64,000 bases of DNA, taken from NCBI GenBank assembly GCA_024743115.1, contig JANSXC010000010.1, positions 184,951 through 248,950 on the forward strand, in the 5' to 3' direction. The notes below the pieces were generated by a model. That model had not been told where the DNA came from, searched no databases, and worked only from the letters and a program-made list of their open reading frames with translations. Each line of letters starts with the position of its first letter. The first letter of the stretch is position 1. The position numbers and the translations under genes were made by a program. The DNA is from a bacterium (GTDB lineage Bacteria > Planctomycetota > UBA1135 > UBA2386). Below are positions 35,024-43,591 of this stretch, in pieces.

Positions 35024-35647
35024 ATGATCCAGCAACCCTTCGAAAAGCTCGTGGAGTCCCTCGCGGCCAAGACGCCGACGCCCGGTGGTGGCGCCGCCGC
35101 GGCCATGGCCGGCAGTCTCGGTACGGCCCTGTTCCTCATGGTCGTCCGGTTCTCGCAGGGGAAGAAGGCCAACGTCGATCGCGAGGGCGATCTCGCCGAT
35201 GTCGAGCAGGTGTTGGGCGATCATCTCGAGCGCCTGAATCCGATGGCCGAGCGCGATTGCAAGTCGTTCGATCTCGTCAGCGCGGCTTACGGCATGAAGA
35301 AGGACACCGACGGCGAGAAGGAGCTGCGCCAGAAGGCGATCCAGGAAGCCCTGGTCGGCGCGATGGTCGTGCCCGAGGAAACGCTGTGCATGGTCCGGGA
35401 CGTGTTCGTCGCGATGGATCGCGTTTCGGACTGCGTCGGTAAGGCGATCGTCAGTGACCTGGCGTCGGGTGCGTCGCTGCTGCTGGCCTCGGCCGAGGGT
35501 GCGTTCCTCAACGTGCGCATCAATGCGGCGTTCCTCGCCAATCGCGAGCTCGCCGACTCGACGATGGAGCGGGCGCGTCACGTGCAGGCCGAGATCCAAC
35601 GCCACCAGCAGAAGATCGCCGACCAGGTGGAGCGCGCGCTCGCATGA
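35024..35647 (+). CDS. Cyclodeaminase/cyclohydrolase family protein (FTCD C-terminal type)
   Basis: 207 aa from the ATG at 35024. The family signature is near the N terminus: AAKTPTPGGGAAAAMAGSLG. A helical bundle follows, as in formiminotetrahydrofolate cyclodeaminase and the stand-alone FchA-type methenyl-tetrahydrofolate cyclohydrolases. It therefore probably acts on one-carbon folate intermediates in the cytoplasm. Which reaction it performs cannot be decided from sequence alone. It overlaps gpmI by 4 bases (ATGA), so the two are translationally coupled. Confidence 0.88.
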   Translation: MIQQPFEKLVESLAAKTPTPGGGAAAAMAGSLGTALFLMVVRFSQGKKANVDREGDLADVEQVLGDHLERLNPMAERDCKSFDLVSAAYGMKKDTDGEKELRQKAIQEALVGAMVVPEETLCMVRDVFVAMDRVSDCVGKAIVSDLASGASLLLASAEGAFLNVRINAAFLANRELADSTMERARHVQAEIQRHQQKIADQVERALA

Positions 35648-37188
35648 CGAACCGTCGCCCGCCGCTCGTTCTCGCGATCCTCGACGGGTTCGGTCAAGCC
35701 GACCCCGGACCCGGCAACGCCATCACGGCTGCCGAGCCGAAGTTCTGGAACGAGCTCTGCCAGCGTTGGCCGACGACCGCGCTCGAAGCGAGCGGCGAGG
35801 ACGTCGGGTTGCCGTGTGGTCTCATGGGCAATTCCGAAGTCGGCCACCTCAATATCGGTGCCGGTCGGGTTGTCTATCAGGAGATCTCGCGCATCGACCG
35901 TGAGATCGCGGAGGGGCGCTTCCAGCAAAACCCGGCGTTGTTGTCCGCGATCGAGCATGCGCGGTCGGGCGGCAAGGCGCTGCACCTCTTCGGGCTCGTC
36001 TCCGACGGTGGAGTGCACAGCAGCGATCGGCACGTCGACGCGTTGCTCGAGCTGTGCAAGGCCGAGGGGTTGGTGGGCGACCAGGTGATGCTGCACGCGT
36101 TCCTCGATGGCCGCGACACGTCGCCGCGATCCGCGCAGCGCTATGTCGAAGCCGTCGAGACGCGGATGCAGGCGCTCGGCGTCGGTCGCATCGCGACAGT
36201 GATTGGGCGGTACTACGCGATGGATCGCGACAAGCGCTGGGATCGGGTGCAGAAGGCCTATGACGCTCTGACTCTCGGCGCCGGTGAGATGGCCGAGTCG
36301 GCGCAGGCGGCGATCGCTGCGTCATATGAGCGCGATCAGTCCGACGAGTTCGTGCTGCCGACGGTGATCGGTTCGCGTGACAGCGGTCGGGTTCGAACGG
36401 GCGACGCGATCCTGTTCTTCAACTTCCGCACGGATCGCGCTCGTCAGCTCACCGAAGCGTTCGTGAGCCACGGCTTCGACGGTTTCCCGCGCGCGACGTT
36501 CCCGCAGGTGTACTACGTCACGATGACGCGTTACCGCGAGGACTTCCCGTGCGCGGTTGCGTATCCGCCGCAGAACCTCAACGGCATCCTGCCGCAGGTG
36601 ATCAGCGAGGCCGGCCTGAGTCAGCTGCGAATCGCAGAGACGGAGAAGTACGCGCACGTGACGTTCTTCTTCTCGGGCGGCGATGAACGCGAGCTGCCCG
36701 GCGAGCGTCGCCTGCTCGTGCCGAGTCCCAGGGTCGCGACCTACGATCTTCAGCCCTCGATGTCGGCGCGCGAGGTCACCGATGCGTTGCTCGGCGAACT
36801 CACGGGCGATCGCTGTCCCGACGTGACGATCCTCAACTTCGCGAACGCCGACATGGTCGGTCACACGGGCGAGATCCCGGCGGCCGTCGAGGCCGTCAGG
36901 ACGATCGACGAGTCCCTCGCGCGACTCGTGCCGAAGTGCCTCGACCTCGGCGGCACGTTCGCGATCACCGCGGACCACGGCAATGTCGAGATGATGGTCG
37001 ATCCCGAGTCCGGAGGGATTCACACGGCGCACACGACCAACCCCGTCCCGTTCGTGATCTGTGGCGACGCAGTCAAGGATCGCAAGCTCGCGGCCGGCGG
37101 GCGACTTTGTGACATTGCTACGACGTTGCTGCCGATCCTGGGTCTGTCGCCCGCCAGGGGCATGGAAGGGGTAGATCTACTGGCATGA
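35644..37188 (+). CDS. gpmI: 2,3-bisphosphoglycerate-independent phosphoglycerate mutase
   Basis: 514 aa, the standard length. It interconverts 3- and 2-phosphoglycerate in glycolysis using two manganese ions. AILDGFG carries the first metal Asp (14) and GLMGNSEVGHLNIGAGR carries the catalytic Ser64. Substrate-binding segments are HLFGLVSDGGVHSS, HAFLDGRDTSP and FFNFRTDRARQL. Metal ligands recur in NFANADMVGHTG and TADHGNVEMM. It overlaps both neighbours by 4 bases, in a tight run with the cyclodeaminase and the M28 peptidase. Confidence 0.97.
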   Translation: MTNRRPPLVLAILDGFGQADPGPGNAITAAEPKFWNELCQRWPTTALEASGEDVGLPCGLMGNSEVGHLNIGAGRVVYQEISRIDREIAEGRFQQNPALLSAIEHARSGGKALHLFGLVSDGGVHSSDRHVDALLELCKAEGLVGDQVMLHAFLDGRDTSPRSAQRYVEAVETRMQALGVGRIATVIGRYYAMDRDKRWDRVQKAYDALTLGAGEMAESAQAAIAASYERDQSDEFVLPTVIGSRDSGRVRTGDAILFFNFRTDRARQLTEAFVSHGFDGFPRATFPQVYYVTMTRYREDFPCAVAYPPQNLNGILPQVISEAGLSQLRIAETEKYAHVTFFFSGGDERELPGERRLLVPSPRVATYDLQPSMSAREVTDALLGELTGDRCPDVTILNFANADMVGHTGEIPAAVEAVRTIDESLARLVPKCLDLGGTFAITADHGNVEMMVDPESGGIHTAHTTNPVPFVICGDAVKDRKLAAGGRLCDIATTLLPILGLSPARGMEGVDLLA

Positions 37189-38573
37189 TCCGATCCGCGG
37201 TGCGCGTTCCTCTCAGCGTCGTCCTGGCGCTCGGCGGCTCATTCCTGACGCCGGAGATCGCGGCGCAGGAAGTGGCATCACGGGCGCCGATCGCCGAACG
37301 CGTGGCGAAGATGCTCGCCGCTGTCGACGCGGGGCGGATCGAAACGACGGTTCGCACGCTCTGCAGCTTCGGTTCGCGCCATCCGCTATCGCGCACCGAC
37401 AGCGATACCGAGGGCACGGGCGCCGCACGTAAGTGGCTCGAGGAACAGTATCGGGCGATCGCAGCGACGGCCGGTGGCCGGCTCACCGTGGCACGGCAGG
37501 CCGTGACCATGCCGTGCCGGAGGCGGGGAATGCCCGCCGAGATCCCGCTCGTGAACATCGTCGCGACACTGCGCGGCACGACCGATCCCGAGCGTATCTA
37601 CGTCATCGGTGGTCACTACGATTCGCGCAACGGTCGGGGCAGTGACGGCGAGGGGCGGGCGCCGGGCGCGGTCGACGACGCTTCGGGCACGGCGGCAGCC
37701 CTCGAAGCCTGCCGCGTGATGGCGCCGCACGAGTTTGCTGCGACACTCGTGTTCGTCGCGTACGACGGTGAGGAGCAGGGGCTGCTGGGCTCGGCCGCGC
37801 ACGCCAAGGCACTCGCGGCGCAGGACGCCAAGGTGGACGGCATGATCACGTGCGACATCGTCGGCAACACGACCGGCATGGACGGCAAGAAGTACGATCG
37901 CTACGTCCGCTGCTTCAGCTACGCGCCGACGGGCAACGACAGCTTCGGTCGCAGCATGGCGCGCGCGTGCTCGTTCGCCGGTCGCCGTCACGTCGGCGAC
38001 GAGCTGGCGGTCAAACTGATCTTTCGCGGCGATCGTTACGGCCGCGGCGGCGACCATCGGTCGTTCTTCAACGAAGGCTATCCGGCCGTGAGGTTCTCGG
38101 AGCCGCGTGAGGACTTCTCGCGCCAGCACCAGAACATCACCGTTCAGGGTGGCAAGGAGTACGGCGATCTGCCGGAGTTCGCGGACTACGGCTACACGGC
38201 GCGCGTCACCAAAATCGTTGTCGCGACGCTCGCGGAGCTCGCTTCGGCGCCGCCGCCGCCGTTCGTGCGCGGCGCTCGCCTGCGCCGCGAGGCCTACGAC
38301 ACGGACATCATCTATACGCCGCCCGTCGGGCACACGCGATGTGAGTTCGTGTGGCGCGAGACGACGTCGCCCGACTGGACGAACGTCGTGAGCCAGGAGG
38401 CCGCCAAGCCGCGCCCATCGCGGGGCCAGCAGATGATCGCGACTCTGCGCGGTGTCTGCCTGGACGATGTCGTGGTCGGTGTGCGTATGATCGGGCCCGA
38501 CGGCAGTCGCAGCCGTGTGGCGACGCCGCCCGAGCCGGATCGCTTCGCCAATCGACCGGGTCGTGGCCGTTAG
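37185..38573 (+). CDS. Secreted M28-family zinc aminopeptidase
   Basis: 462 aa with a signal peptide (VPLSVVLALGGSFLTPEIAAQ). The M28 zinc-ligand order is present: GGHYDS (His144, Asp146), VDDASG (Asp164), DGEEQGL (catalytic Glu196, ligand Glu197), ITCDIVG (Asp224) and a late His in SRQHQN. The last ~110 residues, after VATLAELASAPPPP, form a small beta domain that may aid binding. It removes N-terminal amino acids from peptides outside the cytoplasm. It starts within the gpmI stop (ATGA). Confidence 0.92.
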   Translation: MIRSAVRVPLSVVLALGGSFLTPEIAAQEVASRAPIAERVAKMLAAVDAGRIETTVRTLCSFGSRHPLSRTDSDTEGTGAARKWLEEQYRAIAATAGGRLTVARQAVTMPCRRRGMPAEIPLVNIVATLRGTTDPERIYVIGGHYDSRNGRGSDGEGRAPGAVDDASGTAAALEACRVMAPHEFAATLVFVAYDGEEQGLLGSAAHAKALAAQDAKVDGMITCDIVGNTTGMDGKKYDRYVRCFSYAPTGNDSFGRSMARACSFAGRRHVGDELAVKLIFRGDRYGRGGDHRSFFNEGYPAVRFSEPREDFSRQHQNITVQGGKEYGDLPEFADYGYTARVTKIVVATLAELASAPPPPFVRGARLRREAYDTDIIYTPPVGHTRCEFVWRETTSPDWTNVVSQEAAKPRPSRGQQMIATLRGVCLDDVVVGVRMIGPDGSRSRVATPPEPDRFANRPGRGR

Positions 38574-38613
38574 CATCGCCGGGTCGAGACCGCAGTTCGA
38601 AAAAGCCAAGCCA

Positions 38614-41292
38614 ATGTCCCATCCGTTTCGCATCGTTGCGCTCGGCGCTGCTGCCTCCGTGGTCTTCTTCGTGGTCGGCTGTCAGGGGGATGGCTCCGAC
38701 ATCGGTCCGCGCTTCGAGCCGCTGCCGGATACGAGCAGCAAGGTGAACGTCTACGACGACGACAACGCGGGTGTTGCCGGTGCGCGCGTGACGATTCTCG
38801 GGACCGGAGTTGCCACACTGACCGGGCGCAACGGCCGTGGGGACCTCTTCGCTCGGCCCGCAGGCCGGCACCTCATCCGCGTCGAAGGTGGGCTGGCCGC
38901 CGCGTCGCCCGGTGATCGGCTCGGGGATTTCACGGCGGCAATGGAGCTCGTCGGTGACGACCTGCCCGTAGTGTTCCACCTGCCCAATTCGGGTGTCGGT
39001 TTCGCGCAGACGATTCCGGTCGGCACCCTGACGGGGCCGGTGAACCTCGGCAACCCGTTCGGTCTCGGCGGCTCGCTGTTCTTCACGAACGGATCCTCGG
39101 TGGGAGCCACCGGCGGTGCGAGCACAGTGCAGGTGGAAACGGGCATGCTGAAGGCCGAGCACCTGCCCGGAGAACTCCCGGATGGCGTGCTGATGGGCGC
39201 TGCGCTCTGGGTTGCGCCGATGGATCTGACCGTGTCGCCCGGCGCCGACTTGTCTGTCGGCTACGACCTCGGTGTGAACGGCACGGTTGCGCTCTATCAC
39301 CTCGATCCGTTGACCGGCGCGTGGACGCAGATGGCGAACGGGACCGCGGGCGCGGGCGTCATCAACGCGGCTGCCGGGGTAACGAGTGGCGGCCTCTGGG
39401 CCTTCGGCACGCCGGTCACGACAGGCAGCGTGCGCGGTCGCGTCGTCGATGCGTTCTCCGATCCCGTGATCCCCGTGCGCGACGCGCTCGTCAACGTCGA
39501 TGGCCGTTGGGGTCGGACCGAGGAGGACGGCACGTTCGTCGTCAGCGGCGTGCCGGCCACGCTCGGTGACAACACGACTGCACGTTCTGCCACGGTCGAG
39601 TTCTACGCGGGCGGTGACTGGTTGCCTGTGATCGCCACGACGAGCGTGATGATGAACGGCACGTTCGAGGTCGACGTGGGCGACACCACGCTCGATACGC
39701 TGCCGGCCAACAACATGCGGATCCAGCAGGTCAAGCGTGCGCGTGCCGAGAGCTTTCGGCCGGCGCGCGTGAGTTCACTGTTCGGGAACGTCGCGCGCGC
39801 GACGATGAGTGACGCCGACGGGCGGGCGACGCTCGAGGACGTGCCGGCGCTGTGGTTCGGTTTCCAGGATGCGTTCCCGCGCGACCGCGTCTTTGCGTTC
39901 TATGCGCAGGCGACGGGTTTCTCGGCCAACGGTCAGCGCTGGCTCGACGCGTTCCAGTTCTACGACGAGTTCGCGTGGTTCGCCGGTTCCCGCAGCTCGC
40001 GCGTGCTCATCACCGACGCGATGGGTGGCGGTCCGTTGTTCCTCGCGGGCCTCGTGCGGGGGGCGACGGTCGACAGCGGGTTCGCGGGTGAGTCCCGCGA
40101 GGCCGGCGTGCTGTTCTCCGAGCGCGCGTTCGACCGCCGCGCGACTGCGTCCCATCGCAGCGAACGGCCGGGTCGCGTCGTCGTTCATGCGATGTCGATC
40201 GATACGCCCGACGGCGAGAAGCTCGAGATGCCGCTACAGCAGGCGTTGCGCACGCCGTTGGGTCAGTTCGATCGCCACGGGCTCTTCGCGGGCACGATCA
40301 CGGGCGCGAGTGGCACCGCGACGCACGAGCTGCGGGCGACCCGCCGGATCGCGCTGCAGGAGTGGTGGGACGCGGTCGCCAAGGGCTTTCCGATCCCTTC
40401 TGCGCTGCCGATCGATACCGATCCGGCGATGACACACGGTGACTACCGGGCCGGGGTCGACCGCAGCGGTGGCCACATCGTGGTGGCCGAGCTCGACACC
40501 TCTGCGGGGCGGCGCCTCGACAAGCTCGCCGTGGCGCCCGAGCTCGAACCGATCGAGGGTGGGCTGACCTCGCTGGACATCCCGATGGATCACATCGCGA
40601 ACACCACGTTCACAGCGCCGGGCGTGCTCACGAATCTCGATGCCACGCTCGCGGGATTCCTGGCCGTCGACGTCGCGCTGGCGAACTCGCGCAACCTCGC
40701 GATCGATGTCGTGCGAGGTCTCGACGGCAACCATTCGGGTGACCTGTCGTTGCTGCTGCCCGCGCTCGACGGCGATCTCGCTGCATGGCGGTGGGTCACG
40801 TTCGTCAGTGCGACGGCCGCCGTCGCGGGCGGCACGAAGTCGCAGAACGCGCTCGTCGAGTTCGATCGCAACGGTCCGATCCAGCCGCCGGTGATGCTGC
40901 CCGCGCCGACGATCACGGCACCGCTGGATGGTGGCGTCGTGAGTGCGAGCCAGTTCACGGTCGAGTTCACGCTGCCGCCCGGAACGCTCTACGGTCACAT
41001 CGAGCTGCGCTCCGACAACACGGCAGAGCTGTTGTTGTGGGAGGCGTTCGTGCCGCCTGGCACGACGTCGTTCGAGTTCGTCAAGCTCCCTGACGAGGTG
41101 CAGAACCCGCTCGTGACGGCCAAGAACTACTCGCTGAAGGTGACCGCGTTCGGTTCGACCTCGGGTGGTGGCATCCTCGCCACGTTGGAAAACCCGTATC
41201 GCAGCGTCACGACGTTCCTGCAGTCGATCGGCGAGATCGAACGCGATGTCGACACGTTCAGCTCCTTCAGCATCGACGTCACCTCGCTCTGA
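38614..41292 (+). CDS. Large lipoprotein with carboxypeptidase-regulatory-like domains
   Basis: 892 aa from the ATG at 38614. The lipobox is VVGCQG. Residues ~35-90 and ~275-350 look like CarboxypepD_reg-type beta-sandwiches (VNVYDDDNAGVAGARVTILG; GRVVDAFSDPVIPVRDALVNVDG). A C-terminal domain (~770-870) has fibronectin-like strands (TITAPLDGGVVSASQFTVEF). No catalytic motif is visible. It is probably a cell-surface structural or binding protein. It is 40 bases after the M28 peptidase gene and overlaps the next lipoprotein gene by 47 bases. Confidence 0.8.
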   Translation: MSHPFRIVALGAAASVVFFVVGCQGDGSDIGPRFEPLPDTSSKVNVYDDDNAGVAGARVTILGTGVATLTGRNGRGDLFARPAGRHLIRVEGGLAAASPGDRLGDFTAAMELVGDDLPVVFHLPNSGVGFAQTIPVGTLTGPVNLGNPFGLGGSLFFTNGSSVGATGGASTVQVETGMLKAEHLPGELPDGVLMGAALWVAPMDLTVSPGADLSVGYDLGVNGTVALYHLDPLTGAWTQMANGTAGAGVINAAAGVTSGGLWAFGTPVTTGSVRGRVVDAFSDPVIPVRDALVNVDGRWGRTEEDGTFVVSGVPATLGDNTTARSATVEFYAGGDWLPVIATTSVMMNGTFEVDVGDTTLDTLPANNMRIQQVKRARAESFRPARVSSLFGNVARATMSDADGRATLEDVPALWFGFQDAFPRDRVFAFYAQATGFSANGQRWLDAFQFYDEFAWFAGSRSSRVLITDAMGGGPLFLAGLVRGATVDSGFAGESREAGVLFSERAFDRRATASHRSERPGRVVVHAMSIDTPDGEKLEMPLQQALRTPLGQFDRHGLFAGTITGASGTATHELRATRRIALQEWWDAVAKGFPIPSALPIDTDPAMTHGDYRAGVDRSGGHIVVAELDTSAGRRLDKLAVAPELEPIEGGLTSLDIPMDHIANTTFTAPGVLTNLDATLAGFLAVDVALANSRNLAIDVVRGLDGNHSGDLSLLLPALDGDLAAWRWVTFVSATAAVAGGTKSQNALVEFDRNGPIQPPVMLPAPTITAPLDGGVVSASQFTVEFTLPPGTLYGHIELRSDNTAELLLWEAFVPPGTTSFEFVKLPDEVQNPLVTAKNYSLKVTAFGSTSGGGILATLENPYRSVTTFLQSIGEIERDVDTFSSFSIDVTSL

Positions 41293-42559
41293 GGTCGGCT
41301 TCGCTACGGTAGTCGCGATCGTCGCGATCGCCGGCTGCCGTACGCCGACCCCGGGCCCGTCGCGCACCGAGGTCCTCGAGTCCGCGCGCCTGTGGCTGCG
41401 AGATGGCCGGCTCGAAGAGGCTGCGGATTCGATCGAACGGCTGCGTGCGATGTGGCCCGAGGACTTCGAGATCGCCTATTGGAGTTCCGTCGTCGCCGAG
41501 CTTCGGTGGCAGGACGACGTCGCGATCCGCGATCAGCTGACCGCGATCCGCTGGGCGCGCAACGCGGGCGTCGAGGAAGCCGTCGATCGGGCGTTGCGCG
41601 GCCGGCTCGGTGATCTGCTGTTCCAGGCCGGACGTTTCGGTGAATCGATGGTGCCGCTCGAGGTCGGGTCCTTCGGCGACGAGGCGCCGCGGCGGCAGGC
41701 GTTCGCCGGCATCTCGCGCCTGCTGCCGTTTCGGCGTCAGCAGTCGGGCCCGCTGCTGACGGAGCAGCCGCTGCTCGAGAGTCCGATCCCCGAGTTCCTC
41801 TGTCGCGCCGGCGACCTGCAGCGACCGTTCGCGATCGATACCGGCACGTCGATGACGACGTTGTCGCGTTCGTTCGCGAGCGAACTCGGCGTTCGGGGCC
41901 TGCGGAACGGCGGCGCCGCCGTCGATAGCGCCGGGCGCGCGATCGATATCCAGGTCGGGCTGCTGCCGCGCTTTGCCGTCGGCAACATCGAACTCGGCAA
42001 CATCCCGGTGCTCGTGATCGAAGACGGTGCGATGATGCTACGCGATCTGCACGGCGGCCCCGATCGGGTGCCGCGCGGCGTTCTCGGCCTCGACCAGCTC
42101 GGCGCGTTCCGGATCACCGTGGACCCCGAGCGCGATAGCGTCGTACTCGAACTGCCACGCGGGTTGCCGTCGCACGAATCGGTGCAGTGCGTGCGGGTCG
42201 ATGGCCGCTGTCTGATCCCCGTCGTGATCGAGGGCAGCCAGCTCTGGTTCGTGTTCGATACCGGCGCCAGTCACTCGAGCTTGACCGCCGCGGGGGTGGA
42301 CTCGCTGCCGCTCGGCCGGCAAGCAGTGCCGTCGTTTCGCCGCGTGCGAACGGTCGGTGGCAGCCTCATTGCGGTGCGGGAGGTCCGTGGACTCGTGCTT
42401 CGCATCTCCGACGCCCGGTTCCGTGGCGTCACGTTGCCGGTCGTGCCACGTGGCGAAGGTGGCTCGTTCCCGGTGCACGGTGTGCTCGGGATGGACCTGC
42501 TCAGTCGTTGCCGCGTGACGTTCGACCGAGGGCGGGCGCGCGTGCTCGCTTTGCAATAG
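41246..42559 (+). CDS. Lipoprotein with two retropepsin-like aspartyl protease domains
   Basis: 437 aa from the ATG at 41246, which lies inside the previous gene but gives a lipoprotein signal (VVAIVAIAGC, Cys31). Residues ~40-160 are helical, TPR-like. Two protease lobes follow, each with a DTG triad: FAIDTGTSMTT (Asp198) and FVFDTGASHSS (Asp338), each followed by a GVLG-type segment (RGVLGLDQLG and HGVLGMDLLS). Bacterial retropepsin-like proteins usually carry one such domain and dimerise; two in one chain could form an internal pseudo-dimer as in pepsin. Probably periplasmic; substrate unknown. Confidence 0.85.
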   Translation: MSTRSAPSASTSPRSEVGFATVVAIVAIAGCRTPTPGPSRTEVLESARLWLRDGRLEEAADSIERLRAMWPEDFEIAYWSSVVAELRWQDDVAIRDQLTAIRWARNAGVEEAVDRALRGRLGDLLFQAGRFGESMVPLEVGSFGDEAPRRQAFAGISRLLPFRRQQSGPLLTEQPLLESPIPEFLCRAGDLQRPFAIDTGTSMTTLSRSFASELGVRGLRNGGAAVDSAGRAIDIQVGLLPRFAVGNIELGNIPVLVIEDGAMMLRDLHGGPDRVPRGVLGLDQLGAFRITVDPERDSVVLELPRGLPSHESVQCVRVDGRCLIPVVIEGSQLWFVFDTGASHSSLTAAGVDSLPLGRQAVPSFRRVRTVGGSLIAVREVRGLVLRISDARFRGVTLPVVPRGEGGSFPVHGVLGMDLLSRCRVTFDRGRARVLALQ

Positions 42560-42598
42560 CCTGTCCGGAGCCCTTGCCTCCGCGTTCTTCGGGGAACC

Positions 42599-43591
42599 AT
42601 GAGCGACCAGCTGACCGATCAGTCCAGTGTCCAGCCCAGCAATGACGGTTGGGAGCTCCCACTCGAAGAGTTGTCGGACGCGGTCGGTCGGGTCGATTCG
42701 AGGGGGCGGATCGAGCCCTGCAATCGGTTGATGGGTGACCTGCTCGCGCTCGTGGGCGTCGAGCGCTACGACGAGCTGCCGGCGCCGTTCGTCGCCGCGC
42801 GGGGGTTTCGCCGCGTCGAGCACGCGGGTGTGACCTGGGTGCTCGCCGGCGGTGATCGCGATGGGCACGGCGTGCGGCTGCAGAGCGCTCGGGTCCGATG
42901 GCTCGGCGAGCTCTCCGGATGGATGACGCACGATCTCTCGAACCTGCTGCTCTCCGGCATCGCGCTGGCGGACACGTTGATGCCGTTGGCCGAGAAAGTT
43001 GAGGATCAGGGACTCCTCGACGAACTCGATCGGGGTATTCGACGCGGCACGGCGATGTCGCGCGTGCTCGCCAACCTGCTCCGCAACGAGCCTCGTCAAT
43101 GGCGGCCCCGACCCGTCGCGGATCTCGTGGACGATGCGGTGGCGATCCTGCGCAAGCATGCGGCCAAGCAGAGAATCGAACTCGAGGTCGAGGTCGCGAC
43201 GTCGGCCAGCGTTTGCGTGCCCGAGGCCGAGGTCGTTCAGGCGCTGCTGGCCGGCACGATCCGTGGCCTGCAGGCGTGCCGCGGACGTCTCCGTGTCGAT
43301 GCCCGCGAGGTCACGTCGGCGCTGGCCGGTGGTCGCGAGCGTCCCGCTGTCGCGCTCGGTATCGTGGCGTCGCCGGCGAGTCCAGAGGTCGTCGCCCGGA
43401 CGCTGGCGGCCGTTGGCGGCTCGGCGCGGCCTCTTGCGGATGCCGATGCGAAAACGGAGGGCGGCAACGAGCTGTTCAACGCTCGCTTGATCATGGCGCG
43501 TTGTGGCGGCGAACTTCGTGCCACGACGACCGGCGACGATCTGACGCTCGAGTATCGTCTGCCGACTACGAGTCGGTCGTCCGATTGCTAA
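42599..43591 (+). CDS. Degenerate histidine-kinase-like protein
   Basis: 330 aa, soluble. Residues ~20-100 resemble a short PAS-like sensor (DAVGRVDSRGRIEPCNRLMG). LGELSGWMTHDLSNLLLSG (102-120) matches the dimerisation/phosphoacceptor helix of NtrB-like kinases, with His111. The ATPase region that should follow lacks the N-box asparagine (QALLAGTIRGLQA in place of NLxxNAxxA) and I see no clear DxGxG box. The C-terminal ELRATTTGDDLTLEYRLP matches the end of such domains. It is probably a phosphotransfer protein or inactive kinase. No response regulator is adjacent. Confidence 0.75.
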   Translation: MSDQLTDQSSVQPSNDGWELPLEELSDAVGRVDSRGRIEPCNRLMGDLLALVGVERYDELPAPFVAARGFRRVEHAGVTWVLAGGDRDGHGVRLQSARVRWLGELSGWMTHDLSNLLLSGIALADTLMPLAEKVEDQGLLDELDRGIRRGTAMSRVLANLLRNEPRQWRPRPVADLVDDAVAILRKHAAKQRIELEVEVATSASVCVPEAEVVQALLAGTIRGLQACRGRLRVDAREVTSALAGGRERPAVALGIVASPASPEVVARTLAAVGGSARPLADADAKTEGGNELFNARLIMARCGGELRATTTGDDLTLEYRLPTTSRSSDC

